The position numbers were made by a program, and so were the translations under genes. The notes beneath the pieces are model-generated. The model saw nothing but the letters and a program-made list of their open reading frames with translations. It did not search any database and was not told the origin of the DNA. DNA of 17,329 nucleotides from Methanobacterium sp. UBA279 (GTDB taxonomy: Archaea; Methanobacteriota; Methanobacteria; Methanobacteriales; Methanobacteriaceae), in NCBI GenBank assembly GCA_002502855.1, contig DAQK01000023.1, forward strand, positions 54,864 through 72,192, given 5' to 3'. Positions 1-8,153 of this stretch are shown here, one piece after another (positions within the stretch are counted from its first letter, which is position 1; every line of letters begins with the position of its first letter).

Positions 1-540
1 GACTTTGGGATGGCTTTATCCAATTCAATATCAGGACTCCTGGCAGGAGCGAATGCTGTTTCAACCACTGTAAACGGGATTGGTGAAAGGGCAGGCAACG
101 CCTCCCTGGAAGAGCTGGTTATGGCCCTTAAATTAATTTACGACGTTGATTTAGGTTTTAACGTTAGGATATTCTATGAACTATCCAAGCTGGTGGAGGA
201 ACTAACCCATATGAAGATCTCGGATAACAAGCCCATAGTGGGCAGGAACGTCTTCCGCCACGAGTCAGGTATACATGTGGATGCTGTTTTGGAGGAACCC
301 CTAACTTATGAACCATTTTTACCAGAGTTAATTGGACATCAAAGGAGGATCGTTTTAGGGAAACACTCTGGCTGCCGGGCGGTCAAAGCTAAACTCACAG
401 AATGCGGTTTAGAAGTGTCCAAAGACGAACTATGTGAGATTGTAGAAAAAGTTAAGTTACAACGGGAAAAAGGTAAATACATAAACGATAAACTGTTCAA
501 TGAAATCGTGAGGTCCGTTCGCGGTCCAGTGGATATCTAA
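1..540 (+). CDS. aksA: Homocitrate synthase AksA type (LeuA/CimA superfamily), C-terminal part
   Basis: The reading frame is open from base 1, so the N-terminal catalytic barrel lies outside the window; about 179 residues and the stop codon are present. Visible features are the end of the HMGL-like barrel (TVNGIGERAGNASLEELVMAL, typical of the homocitrate/isopropylmalate/citramalate synthases) and the following helical linker with HESGIHVDAVL and GKHSGCRAV, which are shared by the whole family. Family knowledge: in methanogens AksA condenses 2-oxoglutarate with acetyl-CoA and then extends the chain for the 7-mercaptoheptanoyl part of coenzyme B. The neighbouring aconitase-type large subunit favours AksA over LeuA or CimA, but the substrate cannot be read from this fragment. 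The total length past the barrel is short and there is no LeuA-type regulatory domain, which also fits AksA. The true start is upstream of the window. Confidence 0.85.
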   Translation, partial: DFGMALSNSISGLLAGANAVSTTVNGIGERAGNASLEELVMALKLIYDVDLGFNVRIFYELSKLVEELTHMKISDNKPIVGRNVFRHESGIHVDAVLEEPLTYEPFLPELIGHQRRIVLGKHSGCRAVKAKLTECGLEVSKDELCEIVEKVKLQREKGKYINDKLFNEIVRSVRGPVDI

Positions 541-565
541 ATCTTAAACATTAAATCTTAAACAT
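538..565. repeat. Perfect 14-bp tandem duplication at the aksA stop codon
   Basis: The 14-mer TAAATCTTAAACAT occurs at 538-551 and again directly at 552-565, the first copy beginning with the aksA stop codon. It fills half of the gap before aksD. It is probably a slippage duplication and has no obvious hairpin; it may simply add a second stop codon in the same or another frame. Confidence 0.9.
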
Positions 566-596
566 CAAGGGACTCAAAATTCTTTTTTAGCGGGAA

Positions 597-1850
597 ATGA
601 ACAATATGAACATCACAGAAAAAATACTGGCCCGTGCCTCCGGGAGCAAGGAAGTCTGTCCTGAAGAGATTATAGAAGCCAAGGTAGATCTGGCCATGAG
701 CCACGACGGAACCACACCACCCATCATCAGGACCTTCAACAAAATAGCAAATAAGGTATGGGACCCGGATAAGATTGTAATAGTTTTTGATCATAACATT
801 CCCGCCAACAACATCGGTTCTGCAGAATTCCAGAAGATCACCCGGAATTTTGCAAAAACACAGGGTATCAAGAAGATATTCGCCCATGGAGAGGGTATCT
901 GCCATCAGGTGCTTCCTGAGCAGGGATTGATCAAACCGGGAGAAGTGGTGGTAGGTGCAGATTCTCACACATGCACCTATGGTGCCTTCGGCGCCTTCGC
1001 CACCGGTATGGGAGCTACAGACCTGGCCATGATCTACGCCACTGGAAGGACCTGGTTCATGGTACCGGGAAGTTTTAAAATAGATGTAAACGGCGCTCTC
1101 CATGGATATACAACAGCTAAAGATTTAATTTTAAAGATAATAGGGGAGATAAGCTCATTTGGAGCTACCTATCATGCACTGGAATTCACCGGCTCTACGG
1201 TGGAAAATATGGACGTGCCCGGCCGCCTGACCATGTGCAACATGGCGGTGGAAAGCGGGGCGAAAAATGGTATAATGGAACCCAATAAAGCAGTATTAGA
1301 ATATTTAAAGGCCAGAAACGTATCAAAATTTGATGTAGTTCGGTCAGATAAAGATGCTTTTTATGAAAAGGAATATGATTTTGAAGTTGACGACTTAGAG
1401 CCGCAGGTAGCCTGTCCAGATAATGTTGATAACGTATTTCCCATTAGTCAGGTTGAAGGGGCTGAGATCAACCAGGCCTTCCTTGGATCCTGCACTAACG
1501 GTCGCCTGGAGGATCTGAGGTTAGCTGCAGAGGTTCTTAAAGGTTCTAAAGTTCATGAGGATGTACGACTCATCGTTGTCCCTGCTTCCAAAAACATCTA
1601 CCTCGACGCCCTTAAGGAGGGAATAATAGAAACATTCCTGGAAGCTGGAGCAATCGTATGTAACCCTGGCTGCGGACCCTGCCTGGGAGTCCATATGGGT
1701 GTTCTAGGGCCAGATGAAGTGTGCATCTCCTCCACCAACCGAAACTTCGTCGGTAGGATGGGAGATCCCAAATCCAAGGTCTACCTGGCAAACCCTGCCG
1801 TGGTGGCATCATCAGCCATAGCCGGTGAAATAAAGGGTCCTGAAGTTTAA
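597..1850 (+). CDS. aksD: Homoaconitase large subunit (AksD/HacA; LeuC-like aconitase family)
   Basis: A 417-residue aconitase-family protein, the usual length of archaeal isopropylmalate/homoaconitase large subunits. The three [4Fe-4S] cysteines are visible: C299 in GSCTNGR, and C359 and C362 in CNPGCGPCLG. Other family motifs are GADSHTCTYGA (about 120-130) and STNRNFVGRMGD near the C-terminus. Family knowledge: the large subunit pairs with a small AksE/LeuD-type subunit, not in this window, to isomerise homocitrate and longer homologues in coenzyme B synthesis. Specificity lies largely in the small subunit, so the call over LeuC rests on the adjacent aksA. An in-frame ATG at 606 (MNITEKIL) is an equally good or better start: the weak GGGA at 592-595 is 10 bases before it but only 1 base before the ATG at 597. 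Confidence 0.85.
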   Translation: MNNMNITEKILARASGSKEVCPEEIIEAKVDLAMSHDGTTPPIIRTFNKIANKVWDPDKIVIVFDHNIPANNIGSAEFQKITRNFAKTQGIKKIFAHGEGICHQVLPEQGLIKPGEVVVGADSHTCTYGAFGAFATGMGATDLAMIYATGRTWFMVPGSFKIDVNGALHGYTTAKDLILKIIGEISSFGATYHALEFTGSTVENMDVPGRLTMCNMAVESGAKNGIMEPNKAVLEYLKARNVSKFDVVRSDKDAFYEKEYDFEVDDLEPQVACPDNVDNVFPISQVEGAEINQAFLGSCTNGRLEDLRLAAEVLKGSKVHEDVRLIVVPASKNIYLDALKEGIIETFLEAGAIVCNPGCGPCLGVHMGVLGPDEVCISSTNRNFVGRMGDPKSKVYLANPAVVASSAIAGEIKGPEV

Positions 1851-1917
1851 AGAAGGATTAACGTTCAAATATAAAGAAATATCCCCTAATATAACTAACC
1901 TGTAGGAGAACTCTACC

Positions 1918-2451
1918 ATGGCACAGAACACACTGGATGAAATCCAGAATATAGAAGAAAGCGTTGGAAAACTCTCCAGCGCCCAGAAAATATTATTAAC
2001 CACCGACGGCTCTGTAACTGCTATACTCGATGTTTTGAAGGGCCATGTGGACATCACCACTCTCCAGCAAGAATTCGTACCTGCTGATTATGAGATGGCC
2101 CGTAACCTGAATATAGAAGAGGGAGACACCGTCAACTACCGGGTGGTGATTATAAAAAGTGACGAACCCCTGATCTATGCCATATCCCTGGTTCCAGTGG
2201 ACAGATTGGACAACGATTTCAAGGAAGACCTGATAAGGGCCGACTTCCCCATAGGGAGGATAATGAAAAATCATAACATCGAATCCCGCAGGGAGATCAA
2301 GTCCATATTCATCGAGGAACCAGATGAAGAACTTAAAGAAATATTCAAAACCGATTCCCCCTTCCTGAGCAGGACGTATAACATAATACATCACGATGAA
2401 ATCCTTATCTGGCTCAAGGAAATGTTTCCCTACAGTTTATTTAAAGAGTAA
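1918..2451 (+). CDS. DUF98 / chorismate pyruvate-lyase-like protein (candidate 4-hydroxybenzoate synthase)
   Basis: A 177-residue soluble protein. The middle, LTTDGSVTAILDV then about 60 residues later YRVVIIKSDEPLIYAISLVPVDRL, and the later FPIGRIMKNHNIESRREI, match what I know of the DUF98 family (Rv2949c-like; the methanogen members include MJ0807). Rv2949c removes pyruvate from chorismate to give 4-hydroxybenzoate, and methanopterin's aryl ring in methanogens is derived from 4-hydroxybenzoate, so a role at the start of methanopterin synthesis is likely but inferred. The conserved R in GRIM and a late E (for example in SIFIEEPDEE) are plausible chorismate-lyase-type active-site residues. 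The start ATG is supported by AGGAG at 1904-1908, 9 bases upstream. It lies 67 bases after aksD in the same direction and 51 bases before fen, so it may be co-transcribed with both. Confidence 0.7.
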   Translation: MAQNTLDEIQNIEESVGKLSSAQKILLTTDGSVTAILDVLKGHVDITTLQQEFVPADYEMARNLNIEEGDTVNYRVVIIKSDEPLIYAISLVPVDRLDNDFKEDLIRADFPIGRIMKNHNIESRREIKSIFIEEPDEELKEIFKTDSPFLSRTYNIIHHDEILIWLKEMFPYSLFKE

Positions 2452-2489
2452 ATTACAGACCATTTACCTACAGATTTATTTGAAATAAA
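2429..2489. repeat. Imperfect direct repeat plus 7-1-7 palindrome in front of fen
   Basis: CCTACAGTTTATTTAAA (from 2429, inside the end of the DUF98 gene) is repeated as CCTACAGATTTATTTGAAA (from 2467), offset 38 bases, suggesting a local duplication. The second copy contains TTTATTT at 2475-2481 and AAATAAA at 2483-2489, a palindrome that ends 13 bases before the fen ATG, where a Shine-Dalgarno sequence would normally sit. Confidence 0.6.
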
Positions 2490-2502
2490 CGTGATGTTAT
2501 TT

Positions 2503-3489
2503 ATGGGTGTGAAGTTTAAGGATATAGTAAACCCGGAACCTATAAAATTTGAGGATTTGAAGGGTAAAACAGTGGCCATAGACGCGGCCAACATAATATA
2601 CCAGTTTTTATCCATAATAAGACAGGCCGATGGCACTCCTTTAATGGATCATCGGGGCAAAGTAACCTCTCATTTTAGCGGGATTCTATACCGCACCACA
2701 TCCCTGATAGAAAAGGGGATAAAACCATTCTACGTCTTCGACGGACCTCCCAGCGTCCTTAAAAAAAGCACACAGCTTAAGCGAAGCGAAATCAAAGAAG
2801 AATCTCGTAAGAAATGGAAGGAAGCCCTGGAGAACGGTAACATCGAAGAAGCCCGGAAATATGCCGGCAGAACTTCCAGGATGTCCACAGAGATAATAGA
2901 AGGATCAAAACAGTTGTTAAAACTCATGGGGATACCCTATATTCAGGCCAAGGGTGAAGGAGAAGCACAGGCATCCTATATGGTGGATAAAGGTGATGCC
3001 TGGTGTGTGGGTTCCCAGGATTACGATTGCATACTATTCGGAGCAACCCGTATGGTGAAGAATCTAACCATCACCGGTGGAAAGGCCAATTTAGAACTCA
3101 TCCAGCTGGCCAGTGTTCTGGAAGATCTTCAGATTACAAGGGAACAACTGGTGGACGTGGCCATACTGGTAGGCACCGACTTCAACGAGGGAATAAAAGG
3201 GATAGGTGCCAAGAAAGGGTTAAATCTCATTAAAAAACATGGTGACGTGTTTAAGGTCCTGGAGGAGATGAAAGTAGAGATGGAAGTGGACCCCCAGGAG
3301 TTGCGGGATTTATTCTTCGAACACGACTTCATCTCCGACTACGAACTCAAATGGAAGGACCCTGATCGGGAAGGTGCCCTTGAATTTTTAGCTGGAGAGC
3401 ATGATTTCTCAGAAGACCGGGTGATCAACGCTTTAAATAAGCTTAAAAAACTGGACAGTGGCCAGAGCAGTCTGGAAAAGTGGTTCTAG
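2503..3489 (+). CDS. fen: Flap endonuclease 1 (FEN-1), archaeal
   Basis: A 328-residue structure-specific 5' nuclease that removes flaps in Okazaki-fragment maturation and long-patch repair. The N (XPG-N) and I (XPG-I) regions are complete. Metal-binding acids are all in place: D27 (VAIDAAN), D80 (YVFDG), E152 and E154 (GEGEAQ), D173 and D175 (SQDYDC), D226 (VGTDFNEG), followed by the helix-hairpin-helix region GIKGIGAKKG. The last eight residues, QSSLEKWF, are a PCNA-interacting peptide. I chose ATG 2503 because the mature sequence must begin MGVKF, with Gly2 forming part of the active-site cleft; GTG 2491 or ATG 2494 would add an unusual extension. There is no good Shine-Dalgarno sequence before it. 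It follows the DUF98 gene by 51 bases. Confidence 0.95.
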   Translation: MGVKFKDIVNPEPIKFEDLKGKTVAIDAANIIYQFLSIIRQADGTPLMDHRGKVTSHFSGILYRTTSLIEKGIKPFYVFDGPPSVLKKSTQLKRSEIKEESRKKWKEALENGNIEEARKYAGRTSRMSTEIIEGSKQLLKLMGIPYIQAKGEGEAQASYMVDKGDAWCVGSQDYDCILFGATRMVKNLTITGGKANLELIQLASVLEDLQITREQLVDVAILVGTDFNEGIKGIGAKKGLNLIKKHGDVFKVLEEMKVEMEVDPQELRDLFFEHDFISDYELKWKDPDREGALEFLAGEHDFSEDRVINALNKLKKLDSGQSSLEKWF

Positions 3490-3536
3490 TCCAACTTTTT
3501 AGAAAAAAGTAATAAATAAAGACTAGGTTCCTTTTT
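3490..3536. terminator. T-rich convergent intergenic spacer with weak hairpin
   Basis: Between the convergent fen and DUF2119 genes there is a T5 tract at 3496-3500 and the self-complementary pair ACTTTTT / AAAAAGT spanning about 3494-3510, with a second T5 run at 3532-3536. Archaeal RNA polymerase terminates at T-rich tracts, so this probably ends fen transcription. The hairpin is AT-only and may be incidental. Confidence 0.4.
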
Positions 3537-4149
3537 AAAACGGCGGATAATCCCCGAAAATAATACGGGCATACCTTTGGGAAGTTTCCACCTGCTCAGG
3601 GTATATCTCTGTTGCCTTCCTTTCCAGATCCTCCCTGCTTTTGGCACCGGCCAGTACCTTCAAGAAACTCACATACACTTCCATAGACTTAGGTGAAGGT
3701 GAACAGGGTATCTCCAAGGTAATACAGATATCTTTCTTGGTAAACCTGGTGGTCCTGATTCTGGGTGATATGGAGCCGATTAAAACTCCCTCCTCCAGTT
3801 CTATAAGTGGCGGGACGCCTATCTTCTTTTTCCGGTCTAAATCAGTGAGGGAATCGAAGTTTTCCCTCTTGTAACAGTGGAGTTCTATGTACATATCCGG
3901 TTTGTAATGGTCGATGAGGTATAGAACAGCTTTACCCGCCTCTGATTGATAGTAAAGGGGATTCAGGGTGCTGATGTACTTGCTTTCATCACAGTTGTAC
4001 ATCACCAGGCAGCCGTCTGGTACATCCTTTTCTGTTATCTCTTTAAGGGCTTTTATGGTGGTAAATCCCTCTTTACCATGGACACCACCTATAAATAGGC
4101 GTTTCAGTCCTTCTCCATTTCCTTTATGGATGAGTTTGAAAAATCCCAT
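3535..4149 (-). CDS. DUF2119 family protein; residues resemble an M14/AstE-type zinc deacylase
   Basis: A 204-residue soluble protein of a family I associate with methanogens (DUF2119), with no assigned function that I know of. The sequence shows GGVHGKEG (H24, E27), YIELHCYK (H91) and CITLEIPCSPSP (E146). This H-x-x-E, later H, later E spacing is the metal and catalytic pattern of M14 carboxypeptidases and succinylglutamate desuccinylase/aspartoacylase enzymes, including the local context GG-x-HG-x-E and LH. NCDESKYISTLNP at 52-64 lies where those enzymes have their Asn/Arg substrate-binding segment. I infer a zinc-dependent amidase or deacylase of unknown substrate. It has no signal peptide or membrane segment. 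It is 51 bases downstream of the hydrolase gene ending at 4201 on the same strand and could be co-transcribed. A G-rich stretch (revcomp of 4155-4162) precedes the ATG. Confidence 0.7.
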   Translation of the reverse strand: MGFFKLIHKGNGEGLKRLFIGGVHGKEGFTTIKALKEITEKDVPDGCLVMYNCDESKYISTLNPLYYQSEAGKAVLYLIDHYKPDMYIELHCYKRENFDSLTDLDRKKKIGVPPLIELEEGVLIGSISPRIRTTRFTKKDICITLEIPCSPSPKSMEVYVSFLKVLAGAKSREDLERKATEIYPEQVETSQRYARIIFGDYPPF

Positions 4150-4200
4150 GACTGCCTACCCCTTAAATCTAAAAAGAAGTATTATTTAAAAGAAATGATT

Positions 4201-5454
<1,254 letters not shown>

Positions 5455-5544
5455 CTTTTTCACCTATAATCTGGATTGTACTTTGACATTCAATTAGAAA
5501 CTCAAAATTAGATAGTCTAATCATTTCATTGTTTATCTAGTAGG

Positions 5545-5570
5545 TAATATATAATCCTTTTATATATAAA
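5545..5570 (-). promoter_or_regulatory. Candidate TATA cluster for the hydrolase gene
   Basis: The 276-base AT-rich gap between cdc48 and the hydrolase gene contains the palindromic TTTATATATAAA at 5559-5570 and TAATATATAAT at 5545-5555. Transcription leftward would start around 5525-5535 and leave a leader of roughly 70-80 bases before ATG 5454. I see no other gene or strong structure in this gap. Confidence 0.45.
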
Positions 5571-5700
5571 TCCAGATTTTTATTTAGAAAAAGAATTAAT
5601 TGACTTCGATAATTCAATAAAACTGAATAAATTAATAGAAAGGTAAATTAAAATAAGATGAATCAATAAAATGTCATTTAAAAGAATATAACTCTATAAG

Positions 5701-5737
5701 AAAATAAAAAGAAGAAAAAGAACTCCCATTAGAGTTT
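5701..5737 (-). terminator. Hairpin plus T-run terminator of cdc48
   Basis: Read on the minus strand, just after the cdc48 stop codon, AACTC and GAGTT can pair around a 6-base loop and are followed by CTTTTTCTTCTTTTTATTTT. Stem plus T-run at the right place makes this a good terminator candidate. Confidence 0.6.
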
Positions 5738-5739
5738 AT

Positions 5740-7914
5740 CTAATGGTACTGAATGAGTTCCACTTTTTCTTCGGTTTTGATCTTCTTCATGGCGTCTCTG
5801 AAGTTTTTCATGGTGATCTTATCGGCCTGTAAGTTATCTCTAAGGGCGAGCATCACTGCTTCACGGGAGACTGCTTCAATATCAGAACCGACGTATCCTT
5901 CAGTGTTTTTGGCCAGTCTTTGCAGGTCCACATCATCTGCCAGTGGCATCTTTGCTGTGTGGACTTTGAATATCTCCAGACGGCCTTTTTCATCGGGTTC
6001 TTCTATTTTTACATGCCTGTCGAACCTGCCGGGTCGAACCAGTGCCGGGTCGAGTATGTCTGCACGGTTGGTGGCGGCGATCACCGCTACGTCCTGGAGT
6101 TCTTCCATACCATCTATCTCTGTAAGTAGCTGGTTAACCACTCTCTGGGTTACACCGGAGTCTGTGCTTCCCCCTGCTCTGGTGGAGGCTAGTGCATCGA
6201 TTTCATCGAAGAAGATTACGGTTGGTGCCGTTTGTCTTGCTTTTCTGAACACTTCCCGGACACCTTTTTCTGATTCTCCCACCCATTTTGATAGGAGTTC
6301 AGGGCCTTTAACTGCTATGAAGTTTGATTCACTTTCATTGGCCACTGCCTTTGCGAGTAAAGTCTTACCAGTTCCTGGTGGACCGTAGATAAGCACTCCT
6401 TTTGGTGGTCTTACCCCGAATCTTTCAAAGCTATCCGGATATTTGAGGGGCCATTCCACTGCCTCTCTAAGTTCCTGTTTAGCTGATTCTAATCCTCCAA
6501 TATCATCCCATTTGACGTTAGGTACCTGAACCAGTACTTCTCTCAGGGCGGAGGGTTGGATTTCTCTTAGGGCTTCCCTGAAGTCGGATTTTTTGATGAT
6601 CATCTCCTGGAGTATTTCCTGGGGTATCTCTTCTTCTGGTTTTATGTTTGGTAATACTCTTCTTAGTACCCGCATGGCGGCTTCTTTACAGAGTGTTTCC
6701 AGGTCTGCCCCCACAAATCCATGGGTGGTTTCGGCTATCTCTTCTAAGTCAACTTTTTCATCCAGGGGCATGCCTCTGGTGTGAATCTGCAGTACTTCCT
6801 GGCGTCCATCTTTATCTGGTACGCCTATTTCGATTTCTCGGTCGAACCTTCCTCCCCGGCGTATAGCAGGGTCCAGGGCGTCGGGTCTGTTGGTTGCCCC
6901 AATTACCACTACCTGTCCCCTGGTTTTAAGTCCGTCCATCAGAGTTAATAGCTGGGCTACTACCCTTCTTTCCACTTCCCCGGAGACTTCTTCCCTTTTA
7001 GGGGCTATTGCGTCGATTTCATCTATGAATACTATGCTGGGTGCGTTTTCTTCTGCTTCTTCAAAGAGTTCCCTGAGGCGTTCTTCTGATCCACCCACGT
7101 ACTTGCTCATGATCTCCGGGCCCTGTATGGATATGAAATGGGCGTCTGTTTCATTGGCCACTGCCTTGGCCAGTAAGGTTTTACCAGTTCCTGGTGGTCC
7201 GTGCATCAGCACCCCTTTTGGTGGTGATATTCCCAGTCTTTCGAAGAGTTCCGGTCTTTTAAGTGGGATTTCTATCATTTCCCGGACTTTCTGGACTTCT
7301 TCTTTGAGCCCTCCTATGTCCTCATAGGTGACGTCTATTATGGTTTTTACTCCTTCGAGTTTGGATACGTCCACTGGGTTGGGCTGTATTTCTACTTCGC
7401 TCATACTGGTGACTTTAACTGTACCGGCTGGTTTGGTGGATACTACGGCCAGTTTTATTTCTCCCATCGGGCTGAAACTGCTCCTTCCACCGAAGAACTC
7501 GTCTAACATGGAGTCCATTGCAGCTGCCTGGGGTCTGATGCCTGTCTTGATGATATCTCCCTTGGTGAATACTCTTCCACTGAAGGCTCCTTTGATGTCT
7601 CCCCTGATCATCACCTGCTGGTCTACCGGTGCCAGGACCACCTTCTGGGCTTCTTTTACTTTGGCCCTTCTAACTGTCACTTCTTCTCCGATGGATGTTC
7701 CGGCGTTTTTTCTGATGTACCCGTCTATTCTGATGATTCCAAGACGTATATCTGATTGTGAAGATGCCACTACAGAGGCGGTAACTTTTTTACCTTCTAT
7801 CTCGATTATGTCGCCGTCTATAAGGCCTAGTTGCTGCATGCATTGTGGGTCTATTCTGGCTACTGATCTTCCCACGTCTGCCTGTGAAAATGCTTCTGCA
7901 ACTTTTAATTTCAT
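5740..7914 (-). CDS. cdc48: Cdc48/VAT-type double AAA+ ATPase
   Basis: A 724-residue hexameric unfoldase, the archaeal counterpart of p97/VCP; family members unfold proteins and can feed the 20S proteasome. Domain order: double-psi beta-barrel N domain (about 1-90) and second N subdomain (to about 185), D1 with Walker A GPPGTGKT at 239-246 and Walker B IVFIDEID at 294-301, D2 with Walker A at 511-518 and Walker B VIFFDEID at 566-573. Arginine-finger segments are GGRFDRE in D1 (about 354-360) and RPGRFDRH in D2. D1 has RRGGRFD where RRPGRFD is common. The protein ends LIQYH: the penultimate Tyr is reminiscent of the HbYX proteasome-docking tail, but Gln precedes it instead of a hydrophobic residue. 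Start MKLKVAEAFS fits the family; no Shine-Dalgarno sequence lies at normal spacing, only a G5 tract about 20 bases upstream. Confidence 0.97.
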   Translation of the reverse strand: MKLKVAEAFSQADVGRSVARIDPQCMQQLGLIDGDIIEIEGKKVTASVVASSQSDIRLGIIRIDGYIRKNAGTSIGEEVTVRRAKVKEAQKVVLAPVDQQVMIRGDIKGAFSGRVFTKGDIIKTGIRPQAAAMDSMLDEFFGGRSSFSPMGEIKLAVVSTKPAGTVKVTSMSEVEIQPNPVDVSKLEGVKTIIDVTYEDIGGLKEEVQKVREMIEIPLKRPELFERLGISPPKGVLMHGPPGTGKTLLAKAVANETDAHFISIQGPEIMSKYVGGSEERLRELFEEAEENAPSIVFIDEIDAIAPKREEVSGEVERRVVAQLLTLMDGLKTRGQVVVIGATNRPDALDPAIRRGGRFDREIEIGVPDKDGRQEVLQIHTRGMPLDEKVDLEEIAETTHGFVGADLETLCKEAAMRVLRRVLPNIKPEEEIPQEILQEMIIKKSDFREALREIQPSALREVLVQVPNVKWDDIGGLESAKQELREAVEWPLKYPDSFERFGVRPPKGVLIYGPPGTGKTLLAKAVANESESNFIAVKGPELLSKWVGESEKGVREVFRKARQTAPTVIFFDEIDALASTRAGGSTDSGVTQRVVNQLLTEIDGMEELQDVAVIAATNRADILDPALVRPGRFDRHVKIEEPDEKGRLEIFKVHTAKMPLADDVDLQRLAKNTEGYVGSDIEAVSREAVMLALRDNLQADKITMKNFRDAMKKIKTEEKVELIQYH

Positions 7915-7970
7915 TTCTTTGTTTTCGATATTTATTCCCCCATCTAAGTTTTTGTTTTAATTGTTAATTG

Positions 7971-8088
7971 ATTATATGCTTTACTTTCTCAAAAAGATGC
8001 TTTAAAAAATCTAAAAATAAATTAGCAAACCATTAGTATTTTAGTTAACTTATGTTACTATAACCTTGTTGTTCATCCTATATAAAGG
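7971..8088 (-). promoter_or_regulatory. Promoter region of cdc48 with two TATA-like boxes
   Basis: The 239-base gap between cdc48 and tyrA holds two candidate TATA boxes for leftward transcription: CCTTTATATAGG (revcomp of 8077-8088), which would give a leader of about 140 bases, and GCATATAAT (revcomp of 7971-7979), which would give a leader of about 30 bases. I cannot tell which is used. The rest of the gap is AT-rich with no ORF or clear hairpin. Confidence 0.4.
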
Positions 8089-8153
8089 TTTTGTTAGAAA
8101 TTAGAGAAATTTGTAGAAAACAGATGGGTTAATTCAGAATAGAAACTAGAAAT

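Noticed and set aside
558..1103. A 181-codon open frame on the minus strand opposite aksD.
   Set aside because: It lies wholly antisense to a clear aconitase-family gene and shows no recognisable motif.
1996..2394. A 132-codon open frame on the minus strand opposite the DUF98 gene.
   Set aside because: It is a shadow of the intact plus-strand gene, which has its own ribosome-binding site and family motifs.
5464..5739. A riboswitch or small RNA in the AT-rich gap before the SAH hydrolase gene.
   Set aside because: I could see only AT-rich sequence and TATA-like boxes; no GC-containing stems or known aptamer pattern.
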